Source of the DNA: Lachnospiraceae bacterium
GTDB taxonomy: Bacteria > Bacillota_A > Clostridia > Lachnospirales > Lachnospiraceae
Length of the DNA: 17,320 nucleotides
Reading direction: 5' to 3'
NCBI GenBank assembly: GCA_017620345.1
Contig: JAFZQP010000083.1
Span: 1 to 17,320 of the forward strand
Part shown: positions 1-8,456 of the stretch, piece after piece
How positions within the stretch are numbered: the stretch's first letter is position 1
Layout of the letters: the number at the start of each line of letters is the position of its first letter
The notes under the pieces: model-generated
What the model was told of the DNA's origin: nothing
The model's database searches: none
The model's input: only the letters and a program-made list of their open reading frames with translations
Translations under genes and position numbers: made by a program

Positions 1-260
1 GAGATCCTGCAGGGATCATAAGCATGTTTCCGGAGGAAGAGCAGCAGCGGCAGATCGCAGAAGCTTTTCACCAGAACGTCGGAAATCTTGACAGTCCGGC
101 AATGAAGGAAGCGGCGCTCAAGGATCTGATGCTCAATATAAAAAGGCTGTCGCTTACGAGGCAGGACAGAGAAAGCAATGATTTTAACGATATAAAAAGA
201 ATACGCAGCGAACTTGAACAACTCGAAAAAGTCAGGATCGATCTACAGGAGATAGAATAA
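1..260 (+). CDS. dnaG: DNA primase, C-terminal end (partial, 5' end outside window)
   Basis: This is the last 85 codons of an open frame that enters from the left edge (first full codon at position 3) and stops at TAA 258-260. The visible part is charged and helical, beginning DPAGIISMFPEEEQQRQIAE and ending in a Glu/Lys/Arg-rich helix, as in the C-terminal helicase-binding region of clostridial DnaG. The catalytic TOPRIM and zinc domains lie outside the window, so the call rests on the tail plus position: the frame ends directly against rpoD, the classical dnaG-rpoD (macromolecular synthesis) arrangement in which primase makes replication primers and shares a transcript with the main sigma factor. 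An internal ATG at 24 is not taken as the start, because the frame is open upstream of it and the family is much longer. Confidence 0.85.
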   Translation, partial: DPAGIISMFPEEEQQRQIAEAFHQNVGNLDSPAMKEAALKDLMLNIKRLSLTRQDRESNDFNDIKRIRSELEQLEKVRIDLQEIE

Positions 261-1412
261 ATGAAAAACAGGAAAGAGGAGAACATGGAAAAAATGGAAG
301 ACGAAATGCAAAAGAAATTTGAGGAGCGCTTAGCTCAACTCAAAGGATTTGCCAAGAAGAAAAAGAACGTGCTCGAGCCGTCGGAGATAGCGGATTTCTT
401 CAGTGAGTATGAACTCACCGAGGATAACTTCGACAGGATCTACGAGTTCCTTGAGCAGAACGGGATAGACCTTCTGCGTATCGTCGAAGAAGAGGAAGAG
501 GATGTTCCCGATGATGAGATCGACCTGTCCGAAGAGGAAGAAGTCGATGTCGAGAATATCGATCTGTCCGTTCCCGATGGTGTTTCCATCGAGGATCCGG
601 TGCGCATGTATCTCAAGGAGATAGGTAAGGTTCCGCTCCTTACGGCCGAGGAAGAGATAGAGCTTGCAAAGCGTATGGAAGACGGGGATGAGGTTGCCAA
701 GAAGCGTCTTGCCGAAGCCAATCTGCGACTTGTCGTATCCATCGCGAAGCGTTATGTGGGCCGCGGAATGCTGTTCCTCGATCTGATCCAGGAGGGAAAT
801 CTCGGTCTTATCAAGGCTGTTGAGAAGTTTGATTATACAAAGGGATACAAATTCAGTACATATGCGACATGGTGGATCCGTCAGGCCATCACAAGAGCCA
901 TAGCCGATCAGGCAAGAACGATCAGGATACCGGTTCATATGGTTGAGACGATCAACAAGCTGATCAGAGTCAGCCGCCAGCTCCTGCAGGAACTCGGCCG
1001 TGAGCCAACCCCGGAGGAGATCGCGGAAGAGATGAACCTTCCGGTCGAGCGCGTAAGAGAGATACTGAAGATTTCTCAGGAGCCTGTGTCGCTTGAGACA
1101 CCTATAGGCGAGGAAGAAGACAGCCATCTGGGCGATTTTATACAGGATGATAATGTACCCGTCCCTGCGGAAGCAGCGGCATTCACGCTTCTTAAAGAGC
1201 AACTCGTGGAGGTACTTGATACGCTTACCGACAGGGAGCAGAAGGTACTTCGCCTTCGCTTCGGACTTGATGACGGAAGAGCGCGCACACTTGAAGAAGT
1301 GGGTAAGGAATTTAACGTAACACGTGAGCGTATCAGACAGATCGAGGCAAAGGCACTCAGGAAGCTTCGCCATCCGTCACGTTCCAAGAAGCTTCGCGAT
1401 TATCTGGATTAA
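261..1412 (+). CDS. rpoD: RNA polymerase primary sigma factor (SigA/RpoD)
   Basis: Housekeeping sigma factor that directs RNA polymerase to -10/-35 promoters. The 383-residue protein has region 1.1 at about 21-77, an acidic stretch at 77-99, region 1.2 from [16 protein letters not shown] (112-127), region 2 at about 149-219 with the -10-reading segment [20 protein letters not shown], region 3 at about 228-303, and region 4 at about 316-369 with the helix-turn-helix [18 protein letters not shown]. The length is normal for Firmicutes SigA; there is no long non-conserved insert as in E. coli. The start at 261 follows the primase stop with no gap and has AGGAG at 247-251, nine bases upstream. A second ATG at 285 has AGGAG only three bases upstream, so 261 is preferred though not proven. 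trmK follows after 3 bases. Confidence 0.99.
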   Translation: MKNRKEENMEKMEDEMQKKFEERLAQLKGFAKKKKNVLEPSEIADFFSEYELTEDNFDRIYEFLEQNGIDLLRIVEEEEEDVPDDEIDLSEEEEVDVENIDLSVPDGVSIEDPVRMYLKEIGKVPLLTAEEEIELAKRMEDGDEVAKKRLAEANLRLVVSIAKRYVGRGMLFLDLIQEGNLGLIKAVEKFDYTKGYKFSTYATWWIRQAITRAIADQARTIRIPVHMVETINKLIRVSRQLLQELGREPTPEEIAEEMNLPVERVREILKISQEPVSLETPIGEEEDSHLGDFIQDDNVPVPAEAAAFTLLKEQLVEVLDTLTDREQKVLRLRFGLDDGRARTLEEVGKEFNVTRERIRQIEAKALRKLRHPSRSKKLRDYLD

Positions 1413-1415
1413 TAT

Positions 1416-2150
1416 ATGGCATTGTTATCAGACAGATTAAAAACTGTTGCGGGCATGATCACTCCGGGACTGACGGTTGCCGATATAGGATGTGATCATG
1501 CGTATCTGCCGATATATCTTGCAAAAGAAAATATCAGTCCCCGGATCATCGCCTGTGATATCAATTCGGGGCCAATATTGCGGGCAAGAGAAAACATCGA
1601 AGATGTTGAACTCGGTGGCCGTATCGAGGTCAGGCAGGGAGACGGGCTGTCGGTGATAGAGCCCGGTGAGGCAAAGTCCATAGTGATAGCGGGAATGGGC
1701 GGAAGGCTCATGATCAGGATACTGACCGAAGGCGGGGATGTACTGCGCAGCGTTTCGGAACTTATCATGGAACCTCAATCGGAAGTTGCAGCTCTTCGGC
1801 ATTTTCTGCAGGATAACCGTTTCAGGATCATCAGTGAGGACATGGTGAGCGAGGAAGACAAGTTCTACCCGGTCATCAAGGCTGTTCCGGGTCAGATGGA
1901 CTGGGATAAGGAAATATATTTTCGCTATGGCAAGATACTTCTCCGTGAGGAAAATCCCGTGTTGCATGAGTTCCTTCTTCGTGAGAAGCAGTACTGTTCG
2001 GATCTTCTTATTGAACTTTCCGAGAACGAAGAAATACCGCATGTGTTCGTGAGGATGGAAGAGGTCAAGACGGATCTGGCGCTAAACAACGATGCACTCA
2101 CGCTTGTGTCCGAACCCGGACTGTTTGAGGCAAGCCGAGAAATAAACTGA
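1416..2150 (+). CDS. trmK: tRNA (adenine(22)-N(1))-methyltransferase TrmK
   Basis: SAM-dependent enzyme of the TrmK (YqfN) family that makes m1A22 in the tRNA D-arm. A Rossmann methyltransferase core occupies roughly residues 1-160: motif I VADIGCDHAYLP (21-32), an acidic SAM contact ACDIN (46-50), GDGL (75-78) and the family signature IAGMGG (91-96) followed by EPQSE. The remaining third is charged and helical, matching the C-terminal coiled-coil part of the family. The length of 244 residues is close to the usual 230-240. It begins 3 bases after the rpoD stop with no strong ribosome binding site, so translational coupling is likely. The same gene follows sigA in Bacillus subtilis, which supports the assignment. 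The usual next gene, a Nif3-like protein, is absent here. Confidence 0.95.
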   Translation: MALLSDRLKTVAGMITPGLTVADIGCDHAYLPIYLAKENISPRIIACDINSGPILRARENIEDVELGGRIEVRQGDGLSVIEPGEAKSIVIAGMGGRLMIRILTEGGDVLRSVSELIMEPQSEVAALRHFLQDNRFRIISEDMVSEEDKFYPVIKAVPGQMDWDKEIYFRYGKILLREENPVLHEFLLREKQYCSDLLIELSENEEIPHVFVRMEEVKTDLALNNDALTLVSEPGLFEASREIN

Positions 2151-2188
2151 ACCAACAGAATGGACGTCCATGGAAAGGGGGAGTTGTT

Positions 2189-3847
2189 ATGAGAACTGTT
2201 ACGGTTACGATCCACAACAATGAATATGAGTATGAAGCAGGTACGACCTACGAACAGATCGTAAAGGATTTTCAGAAGGATTATGATGCCAGGATCGTAC
2301 TCGTGTCGGTAGACGGAAGACTGCGCGAACTCCACAAGATCCTGTCGAGTGACTGTACGATCGAGTTCATCACGATAGCTGAGAAGATCGGAATGGAGAC
2401 TTACAGGCGAAGTGCAACATTTCTGCTTGTAAAGGCTGTACATGATGTGATCGGAGCCGATAATAAAAATCATCTGGTTGCGCAGTATACGGTCGGAAGA
2501 GGACTTCTGTGCAAACTCATTGACATAGAGCCTACCGAGCAGTTCCTCCGAAGCGTTCATGCCAGGATGGACGAACTGATCTCTCAGAATATCCCGATAT
2601 GGAAAACATCATATTCCGTTGAGGAGGCACGCAAGATCTTTGCCGAAGCGGGTATGGAGGACAAAGTCAAACTGTTCAAGTTCAGACGCGCGTCCAAGGT
2701 CAACGTCTATTCTATAGGTGATTACAAAGATTATTACTACGGTTACATGGTCCCTTCCACCGGTTATATAACCCAGTATGATCTTTATTCATATGATGAG
2801 GGTATAATACTCCAGCTTCCTTCAAGACATTCACCCAATGTTGTTCCGCCCAAGACGGAATCCCCCAAGCTTCAGAAGACGCTGCAGGATACGAGCAACT
2901 GGGGCGCAAGCATAGGCATCGAGGATGTCGGTGACCTTAACGAGATGATATGTGATGAAGGCGTACAGGATGTTGTGCTCCTTCAGGAAGCATACATGGA
3001 GAGTAAGATAGCTGAGATCGCCAAGGATATTGTTGCAAAGGGCGGCAGAAAGTTCATTATGATAGCGGGCCCGTCATCATCGGGCAAGACATCATTTTCT
3101 TACAGACTGTCGATACAGCTTCGCGCACTTGGGCTGAGGCCGCATCCGATAGCATTGGATAACTATTTTAAGAACAGGGATGACACGCCGAAGGATGAGA
3201 ATGGAGAATACAATTTTGAATGTCTCGAAGCGATCGATGTCGAACAGTTCAACAAGGATATGCTCGATCTTCTGGCGGGAGAAACGGTAGAACTTCCGTC
3301 GTTTAACTTTAAGACCGGAATGCGTGAATACAAGGGCGATTACAAGAGACTTGATGAAAATGACATTCTTGTCATTGAAGGTATCCACGGACTTAATGAG
3401 AAAATGTCATATGCGCTTCCGGCAGAGAGCAAGTACAAAATATACATATCGGCACTCACGGCACTTAATGTCGATGAACATAACAGGATAGCAACGACCG
3501 ATGTCAGACTCCTTCGAAGGATGGTCCGTGATAACAGGACACGCGGAACGAGCGCATCGGGAACACTTAATATGTGGCACAGCGTAAGACGCGGTGAGGA
3601 AAAATACATTTTCCCGTTCCAGGAAGATGCGGATGCCGTATTCAATTCGGCACTCATATATGAACTTGCTGTTTTAAAACTCTACGCCGAGCCGTTGCTG
3701 TTCGGAATAAGCAAAGAGGATCCGCAGTACTACGAAGCCAAGAGACTGCTCAAGTTTCTTGATTACTTCCTCGGCATGACCAGCGAGGGACTGCCGAACA
3801 ACTCGCTCGTAAGAGAGTTCGTGGGTGGATCGATATTTAATGTTTAA
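2189..3847 (+). CDS. nucleoside (uridine-like) kinase with N-terminal TGS and SAD-like domains
   Basis: A three-part protein of 552 residues. Residues 1-63 resemble a TGS/ubiquitin-like fold. Residues about 70-240 resemble the second additional domain of threonyl-tRNA synthetase (RRSATFLLVKAVHDVIG). Residues about 285-552 are a uridine kinase/phosphoribulokinase P-loop domain, with Walker A GPSSSGKTS (294-302), a substrate-loop region ALDNYFKNRDDTP (322-334) and Walker B ILVIEGIHGLN (393-403). The family is annotated as nucleoside kinase in clostridia and Thermotogae; phosphorylation of uridine or a related nucleoside is inferred from the kinase fold, and the real substrate is not evident. 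The start has a strong ribosome binding site (AAAGGGGGAG, 2174-2183, five bases upstream). The 38-base gap after trmK contains the palindrome ATGGACGTCCAT (2160-2171). rnpB follows at once. Confidence 0.85.
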   Translation: MRTVTVTIHNNEYEYEAGTTYEQIVKDFQKDYDARIVLVSVDGRLRELHKILSSDCTIEFITIAEKIGMETYRRSATFLLVKAVHDVIGADNKNHLVAQYTVGRGLLCKLIDIEPTEQFLRSVHARMDELISQNIPIWKTSYSVEEARKIFAEAGMEDKVKLFKFRRASKVNVYSIGDYKDYYYGYMVPSTGYITQYDLYSYDEGIILQLPSRHSPNVVPPKTESPKLQKTLQDTSNWGASIGIEDVGDLNEMICDEGVQDVVLLQEAYMESKIAEIAKDIVAKGGRKFIMIAGPSSSGKTSFSYRLSIQLRALGLRPHPIALDNYFKNRDDTPKDENGEYNFECLEAIDVEQFNKDMLDLLAGETVELPSFNFKTGMREYKGDYKRLDENDILVIEGIHGLNEKMSYALPAESKYKIYISALTALNVDEHNRIATTDVRLLRRMVRDNRTRGTSASGTLNMWHSVRRGEEKYIFPFQEDADAVFNSALIYELAVLKLYAEPLLFGISKEDPQYYEAKRLLKFLDYFLGMTSEGLPNNSLVREFVGGSIFNV

Positions 3848-3851
3848 TGCG

Positions 3852-3878
3852 TGTCAGGATCGCTTCGCGATCCTGACA
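3852..3878 (+). repeat. hairpin flanking the 5' side of rnpB (copy 1)
   Basis: Perfect 12-bp inverted repeat: arm 3852-3863, TTC triloop 3864-3866, arm 3867-3878 (TGTCAGGATCGC and its complement). It begins five bases after the nucleoside-kinase stop. There is no T-tract after it, so it is not a canonical intrinsic terminator. Its outer arms are identical to those of the hairpin at 4218-4244. Its 3' arm is continuous with the 5' strand of rnpB helix P1, so the two structures compete. Confidence 0.9.
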
Positions 3879-4226
3879 TAGAATACCAGACAATCGCTTG
3901 AAATACAGAGGAAAGTCCGGGCTTCGCAGGGCAGGATGCCGGATAACGTCCGGTGGAGGTGACTCTAAGGAAAGTGCAACAGAAAATATACCGCCTGAGC
4001 GCCTTGTTCAGGTAAGGGTGAAATGGCAGTGTAAGAGACTACCGCCCGGGTGGTAACACGCGGGGCAGTGTAAACCCCATCCGAAGCAAGACCAAGAAGA
4101 AACTATACGGTTGCCCGCCGTGTTTCGGGTAGGTCGCTTGAGGTCGTCGGTAACGGCGATCCTAGATAGATGATTGTCGCGGGATTTCCCGTACAGAACC
4201 CGGCTTATGGTATTCTATGTCAGGAT
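3870..4226 (+). ncRNA. rnpB: RNase P RNA, bacterial type A
   Basis: Catalytic RNA of RNase P, which cuts 5' leaders from pre-tRNAs. Conserved blocks are present in order: GAGGAAAGTCCGGGC (3908-3922), AAGGGTGAAATGGCAG, GGTAACACGCGGGGCAGTG, TAAACCCCATCCGAAGCAAG, the CCA-binding-loop region TTCGGGTAGGTCGCTTGAG, and the 3' block ACAGAACCCGGCTTAT (4193-4208). Helix P1 pairs 3870-3888 with 4208-4226 (19 perfect bp). P2 pairs GACAATC (3889-3895) with GATTGTC (4172-4178). The architecture is type A, as in clostridia, rather than the Bacillus type B. Only 12 bases separate P2 from the first conserved block, so the usual P3 hairpin is lacking or vestigial. Ends are set by the paired P1; the mature termini may be shorter (about 3878-4218). 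I could not assign a promoter confidently; it would lie within the end of the upstream kinase gene. Confidence 0.98.
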
Positions 4227-4244
4227 TACGAAGTAATCCTGACA
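4218..4244 (+). repeat. hairpin flanking the 3' side of rnpB (copy 2)
   Basis: Perfect 12-bp inverted repeat: arm 4218-4229 (TGTCAGGATTAC), GAA loop 4230-4232, arm 4233-4244. Compared with the inverted copy at 3852-3878, four bases differ, and they form two C-G/G-C to T-A/A-T replacements that keep the stem perfect. A T-run (4256-4260) occurs only 11 bases after the stem, so termination efficiency is uncertain. The downstream kinase gene begins at 4272, leaving no visible room for a separate promoter. Confidence 0.9.
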
Positions 4245-4271
4245 CGGCTGAGAAATTTTTAGGGACCACAA

Positions 4272-6512
4272 ATGTACACCATACTGTTAACATTACAAAT
4301 CATAGCTATAGTATTCTGCCTGGTAAGCGCAGCGGTACTGATCATTCAGAAGGGTTCGGAAGTAACCAAGCTGATCATGGTCGGTTGTTTTTGTGCGTTC
4401 ATCCAGAATGCGGGATATTATCTGGAGATGACGAGCAAAAACCTCGATGAGGTTATGATCGCGCTGAAACTTGAGTATATCGGTACGGCATTCATAGCCA
4501 CGATGTCGATGCTCTTCGTGTTCAGGTACTGCAGGGTCACTGTGCTTCGATGGTTAAAGATACTGATGCTTGCTGTGGATGTACTCGTACTAGCGAGCGT
4601 GTGGTGTTATGAGTATGTTCCGTTCTATTACAAGAACGTTGAGTTTGTGGATACGGGAGTGTTCCCGCATGTCGTCCTGACCAAGGGATTTTTATATATC
4701 ATATTTATGGTCACGATATATGCGGAACTCGTAGGAGGTCTGGTAGTTGCATCCGTATTTGCACTGCGGACGAGCGATCCCAACATGAAGGTTAACTACC
4801 GCCTTCTTTTGATAAGTAATGCGGTTCCGCTCATATTCTATATCGCAGGCGTCTGCAACATGATCGACGGGTATGATCCCGCACCGCTCGGTGGCGCAGT
4901 AGGTATACTCATATTCTGTGCAAACCTTATATTCAGGCGAGTGTTCGACGTTGTTGAAACAGCGCATGAGAATATTCTTACCGATCTTGAGGATGCGATA
5001 GTCGTACTGGATTACAGAAGAGGGTTCCAGGAGGCAAACAGAGCGGCTATAAATCTTTTCCCGGAACTTGCAAGGACGGCTTTCGGTGAACTTGTCCCGA
5101 ACGAACAGTTTTATGAACTGTTTGATAATAAGGACAATAATGAAGTTGAGATAGACGGAAGATTTTATAACGTTCATATCAACGAACTGTATGCAAGGAG
5201 CGGACTTCAGTCCAATTTCATAGGTTATTCGATCATATTCTTTGACATAACGGATGCAAGGCAGCAGATAAAGAAGATGGATGAGCTTCGTATCGCGGCC
5301 GATGCGGCAAACAAAGCCAAGTCAGATTTTCTCGCAAACGTATCGCATGAGATCCGCACGCCTATCAATGTTGTACAGGGAATGAGCGAGGTCATCATGA
5401 GGGATTATGATGATCCCAAACTCCTCGAGTACGCAAGCAATATACAGAACTCTGCGGACCAGCTGCTCGACCTGATCAACGGCATACTTGATTTTTCCAA
5501 GATCGAATCCGGTAAGGTCACGCTGTCGAACGTGGAGTACAGGGTTGATGAATTCTTCAGCGATATCATCATGGTATTCGAACATAAGGGAGACGAGAAG
5601 AACCTCAAATTCATTACGGATATCGCCGGGAATATTCCTGCGATACTGTACGGTGATGCGCTCAGGATCCGTCAGGTTGCAACGAACATACTGTCAAATG
5701 CGTTTAAATATACGCGAGAGGGAAGCGTAACGCTGCGTGCGAGATTTGAGAAGATAACTGAAGAAAAGGGTAATCTTATCTTTTCCGTTGAAGATACCGG
5801 AATAGGTATCAAAAAGGATGAGATAGACAAAATGTTTGAACTGTTCGTCCGGCTCGATGAGAGACTGAACAGATCCGTTGAGGGAACGGGACTCGGGATG
5901 AACATAACCAAGAGACTCATCGATCTTATGGGAGGCGAGATCAAGGTTTACTCAGAGTACGGTAAGGGATCGGTATTTACCGTTATAATCCCGCAGTTCA
6001 TACGTTCAAAGGCCGGAGAGAACATCGGTGAAATCCGTAAGCGCGGAGTAGTAAGAGCACATGTCGGTCTGGGATTTGAGTGTCCTGATGCGAGAGTGCT
6101 CGTTATCGATGACAGCAAGACTAACCTTATTGTCGCCAAGGCTCTGCTTCGGGATACGAAGGCGGACATCGTTACTGGAACAAGCGGGGACGAGTGTCTT
6201 GATTTTGTGGGCCGAGAACATTTTGATGTTATATTCCTCGATCACAGGATGCCGGGAATGGATGGGGTTGAGACGCTCAGGAAGATGCAGATGATCAACC
6301 ACAAATGCCAGGATACGCCGGTCATAATGCTTACCGCAAACGCAGTCAATGATGCGAGGGAATTCTATCTGAGGCAGGGATTTGCCGATTTTATCGCAAA
6401 GCCGATAACCGAGCAATCAATATGCCGGATGCTGCTTAAATATCTGCCACCCGAACTGGTGATAAAAACTGAAAATATGGAAGAGAACACAGCAGATGGA
6501 AAAGAAGTTTGA
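4272..6512 (+). CDS. hybrid sensor histidine kinase (7TM sensor, HisKA, HATPase, receiver)
   Basis: Membrane signal-transduction kinase of 746 residues. About seven hydrophobic helices span 1-224 (near 3-24, 32-50, 65-85, 92-112, 137-162, 176-195, 206-224), like the 7TM N-terminal region of some histidine kinases. A degenerate PAS-like region (about 231-330) and a short helix follow. HisKA has the phosphoacceptor in [10 protein letters not shown] (His359). HATPase has NILSNAFKY (472-480), DTGIGI (508-513) and EGTGLGMNI (537-545). The C-terminal receiver has DD613-614, Asp657 in [11 protein letters not shown], Thr688 and Lys710. There is no HPt or DNA-binding output domain, so a separate phosphotransfer partner is expected outside the window. 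The ligand is unknown. A modest ribosome binding site (AGGGA, 4261-4265) precedes the start. The 3' end overlaps proA by 17 bases, implying co-translation. Confidence 0.95.
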   Translation: MYTILLTLQIIAIVFCLVSAAVLIIQKGSEVTKLIMVGCFCAFIQNAGYYLEMTSKNLDEVMIALKLEYIGTAFIATMSMLFVFRYCRVTVLRWLKILMLAVDVLVLASVWCYEYVPFYYKNVEFVDTGVFPHVVLTKGFLYIIFMVTIYAELVGGLVVASVFALRTSDPNMKVNYRLLLISNAVPLIFYIAGVCNMIDGYDPAPLGGAVGILIFCANLIFRRVFDVVETAHENILTDLEDAIVVLDYRRGFQEANRAAINLFPELARTAFGELVPNEQFYELFDNKDNNEVEIDGRFYNVHINELYARSGLQSNFIGYSIIFFDITDARQQIKKMDELRIAADAANKAKSDFLANVSHEIRTPINVVQGMSEVIMRDYDDPKLLEYASNIQNSADQLLDLINGILDFSKIESGKVTLSNVEYRVDEFFSDIIMVFEHKGDEKNLKFITDIAGNIPAILYGDALRIRQVATNILSNAFKYTREGSVTLRARFEKITEEKGNLIFSVEDTGIGIKKDEIDKMFELFVRLDERLNRSVEGTGLGMNITKRLIDLMGGEIKVYSEYGKGSVFTVIIPQFIRSKAGENIGEIRKRGVVRAHVGLGFECPDARVLVIDDSKTNLIVAKALLRDTKADIVTGTSGDECLDFVGREHFDVIFLDHRMPGMDGVETLRKMQMINHKCQDTPVIMLTANAVNDAREFYLRQGFADFIAKPITEQSICRMLLKYLPPELVIKTENMEENTADGKEV

Positions 6513-7761
6513 TCTGATCGATACAGGAAAAAGAGCGAGGACCGCAGCCTACGTACTGCAGTCTTTTTCGCATGAAAAAAAGAGAGAAGGGCTGTTTGCC
6601 GTTGCTGCAGCGCTTGAGAAAAATGCGGATATCCTGATACGTGAGAACGAAAAGGATATAGAAAATGCAAAACAGCGCGGAACATCGGACGCTATGCTGG
6701 ACCGCCTGAGACTCGATGAGAAACGGATAGGCGATATGGCACTGTCCGTAAGGCAGGTGGCGGATCTTGACGATCCTATAGGGGATGTGCTTGAAGAATT
6801 TGTGCGGCCTAACGGTCTTCGCATAGAAAAAGTCAGGGTTCCGATGGGAGTCATAGGAATAATCTACGAATCAAGACCGAACGTGACAAGCGATGCGTTC
6901 TCACTTTGCTTTGCCACCGGTAATGCCGTGATACTCAGGGGAGGAAGCGATGCGATATACTCAAACACTGTGATCATTGAGACCATTCGTGGAGCCCTGG
7001 AGTCGGTTAACATAACTCCGGATGCAGTTCAGCTCGTAACTGATACGTCAAGGGCAGTCGCAAGTGATATGATGAAGCTTGACCAGTATATAGATCTGCT
7101 GATACCGCGCGGCGGTGCGGGGCTTATCAGAAATGTCGTGGAAAATTCCACTATCCCCGTAATCGAGACCGGAACAGGGAACTGTCATATATTTGTGGAC
7201 GAATCGGCTGATATTGATATGGCGGTTGACATAATATTCAACGCAAAGACGCAGAGAATGGGAGTGTGCAATGCATGTGAATCCCTTCTGATACATGAAA
7301 ATATCGCATCCGTTGCTATCCCGAGGATATGCGAAAGCCTTAAGGCAAAAGATATCGAGATACGTGCGGGACAGAAAGCATTCATGCTTGCTCCGGGTTC
7401 GGCGGACGATATGAAACCTGCTACCGAAGAGGATTACGCGACGGAGTTCCTTGGTCCGGTGATATCGCTCCAGATAGTATCCGGTGTTGATGAAGCGATC
7501 GAACATATCAATAAATATACGACGCATCATTCGGAAGCCATCATCACGAAGAACACGGAGAATGCCGAGAAGTTCTTAAACGGAGTTGACAGTGCGTGCG
7601 TATATGTCAATGCCAGCACGAGGTTTACCGACGGCTTTGAATTCGGCTTCGGAGCCGAGATCGGCATAAGCACTCAGAAGCTTCATGCAAGAGGACCGAT
7701 GGGGCTGCGTGAGCTTACGTCATATAAATACAAAGTTTACGGCGACGGACAGGTAAGATAA
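6496..7761 (+). CDS. proA: gamma-glutamyl phosphate reductase
   Basis: Second step of proline synthesis: NADPH-dependent reduction of gamma-glutamyl phosphate to glutamate semialdehyde in the cytoplasm. The 421-residue protein has the normal family length and an aldehyde-dehydrogenase fold. The family motif [17 protein letters not shown] is at 115-131, [11 protein letters not shown] at 201-211, [10 protein letters not shown] at 224-233, and the catalytic cysteine is in [11 protein letters not shown] (Cys258). The C-terminal [25 protein letters not shown] is characteristic. The start at 6496 lies 17 bases inside the end of the histidine kinase gene, with GGAAGAG (6479-6485) about ten bases upstream. 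proB, which usually accompanies proA, is not in the window. A promoter for the next gene begins within 10 bases of the stop, and no terminator is visible. Confidence 0.99.
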   Translation: MEKKFDLIDTGKRARTAAYVLQSFSHEKKREGLFAVAAALEKNADILIRENEKDIENAKQRGTSDAMLDRLRLDEKRIGDMALSVRQVADLDDPIGDVLEEFVRPNGLRIEKVRVPMGVIGIIYESRPNVTSDAFSLCFATGNAVILRGGSDAIYSNTVIIETIRGALESVNITPDAVQLVTDTSRAVASDMMKLDQYIDLLIPRGGAGLIRNVVENSTIPVIETGTGNCHIFVDESADIDMAVDIIFNAKTQRMGVCNACESLLIHENIASVAIPRICESLKAKDIEIRAGQKAFMLAPGSADDMKPATEEDYATEFLGPVISLQIVSGVDEAIEHINKYTTHHSEAIITKNTENAEKFLNGVDSACVYVNASTRFTDGFEFGFGAEIGISTQKLHARGPMGLRELTSYKYKVYGDGQVR

Positions 7762-7769
7762 ATATAACG

Positions 7770-7798
7770 TTGCAATTAACAACAAGATATTGTATTAT
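7770..7798 (+). promoter_or_regulatory. sigma-A promoter for the nitroreductase gene
   Basis: TTGCAA (7770-7775) and TATTAT (7793-7798) are separated by exactly 17 bases in an AT-rich stretch between proA and the nitroreductase. Each hexamer has one or two mismatches to the consensus. Transcription would begin near 7805, leaving a leader of about 50 bases before the ATG at 7858. Confidence 0.6.
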
Positions 7799-7857
7799 AT
7801 TTTTCAGTCGGAACTAAATAAGCGGTTTTGGCATTGATTTTGACTCGGGAGGGAAAA

Positions 7858-8397
7858 ATGGACGCATTAGAGAACATCCGTACAAGAAGAAGCATACGTA
7901 AGTTTACAAAAGAGCCTGTTGATCATGCCACTCTCGAGAAGATCGTCGAGGCGGCTTCGTATTCACCTTCATGGAAGAATACGCAGATCGTCAGGTATAT
8001 CGCCATCGAGGATCCTGCTCTCAAGGATAAGATAGCGAAGGAATGTACCACAGGTTTTACCTATAATGCCGGCACAATGGAATCCGCACCTATGCTCATT
8101 GCCGTTACGGTCATAAAGGGCAGATGCGGTTATGAAAAGGACGGTTCGTTTACGACATCCCGCAAAGATACGTGGCAGATGTTCGATGCAGGTATCGCAT
8201 CCCAGACGTTCTGCCTTGCGGCTCATGAATACGGACTCGGAACCGTTATAATGGGAATATTTGATGACACACTTTCCGATGTGCTCGAGATTCCCGAGAA
8301 TCAGGAACTTGTTAACGTGATATGTATCGGACATCCTGACGAATCACCTGAAATGCCAAAGAGAAAAACAGTGTCAGATCTTTTGACTTATAAATGA
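7858..8397 (+). CDS. nitroreductase family protein (FMN-dependent)
   Basis: Flavoprotein of the nitroreductase superfamily, which reduces nitro, quinone or related compounds with NAD(P)H. The physiological substrate cannot be read from the sequence. The 179-residue protein opens with the FMN-phosphate motif IRTRRSIRKFTKEPV. It has the SPSWKNTQ segment near residue 40 and the glycine-rich EYGLGTVIMGIFDD segment near residue 121, followed by a C-terminal ICIGHPDE stretch. The ATG at 7858 is chosen because GGGAGGG (7847-7853) sits four bases upstream; a TTG at 7828 in the same frame would add ten residues before the family start and has no ribosome binding site. The gene has its own promoter and a terminator and appears to be a single transcription unit. 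Confidence 0.93.
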   Translation: MDALENIRTRRSIRKFTKEPVDHATLEKIVEAASYSPSWKNTQIVRYIAIEDPALKDKIAKECTTGFTYNAGTMESAPMLIAVTVIKGRCGYEKDGSFTTSRKDTWQMFDAGIASQTFCLAAHEYGLGTVIMGIFDDTLSDVLEIPENQELVNVICIGHPDESPEMPKRKTVSDLLTYK

Positions 8398-8403
8398 TCA
8401 TTC

Positions 8404-8433
8404 AGAGTTTCCCGAAAGGGAAGCTCTTTTTTT
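8404..8433 (+). terminator. intrinsic terminator after the nitroreductase; possible pyrB attenuator
   Basis: The stem AGAGTTTCCC (8404-8413) pairs with GGGAAGCTCT (8418-8427) around a GAAA tetraloop, with one G-U pair, followed by an uninterrupted T-run (8427-8433). This is a textbook Rho-independent terminator. It ends 23 bases before the pyrB start codon, so no pyrB promoter fits between them. Confidence 0.9.
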
Positions 8434-8456
8434 GAAATGCAGATGGAGGAATACTT

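Noticed and set aside
330..1373. Long open frame on the - strand opposite rpoD
   Set aside because: It is a mirror of codon bias in the strongly conserved sigma-factor gene; it has no recognisable domain and no ribosome binding site of its own.
2160..2171. 12-base palindrome ATGGACGTCCAT before the nucleoside-kinase ribosome binding site
   Set aside because: It is a perfect palindrome but short, without spacer or conservation evidence; it is probably too weak to call an operator.
3852..3878. Intrinsic terminator of the nucleoside-kinase gene
   Set aside because: The stem is perfect but no T-tract follows; the next bases are the P1 strand of RNase P RNA.
4217..4450. Small + strand open frame across the end of rnpB into the kinase gene
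   Set aside because: It runs through the 3' hairpin of rnpB and out of frame with the kinase, and has no ribosome binding site.
7828..7857. Upstream TTG start for the nitroreductase (and similarly TTG 9907 for the PH protein, GTG 14786 for DUF5050)
   Set aside because: In each case a downstream ATG has a well-placed ribosome binding site and fits the family start better.
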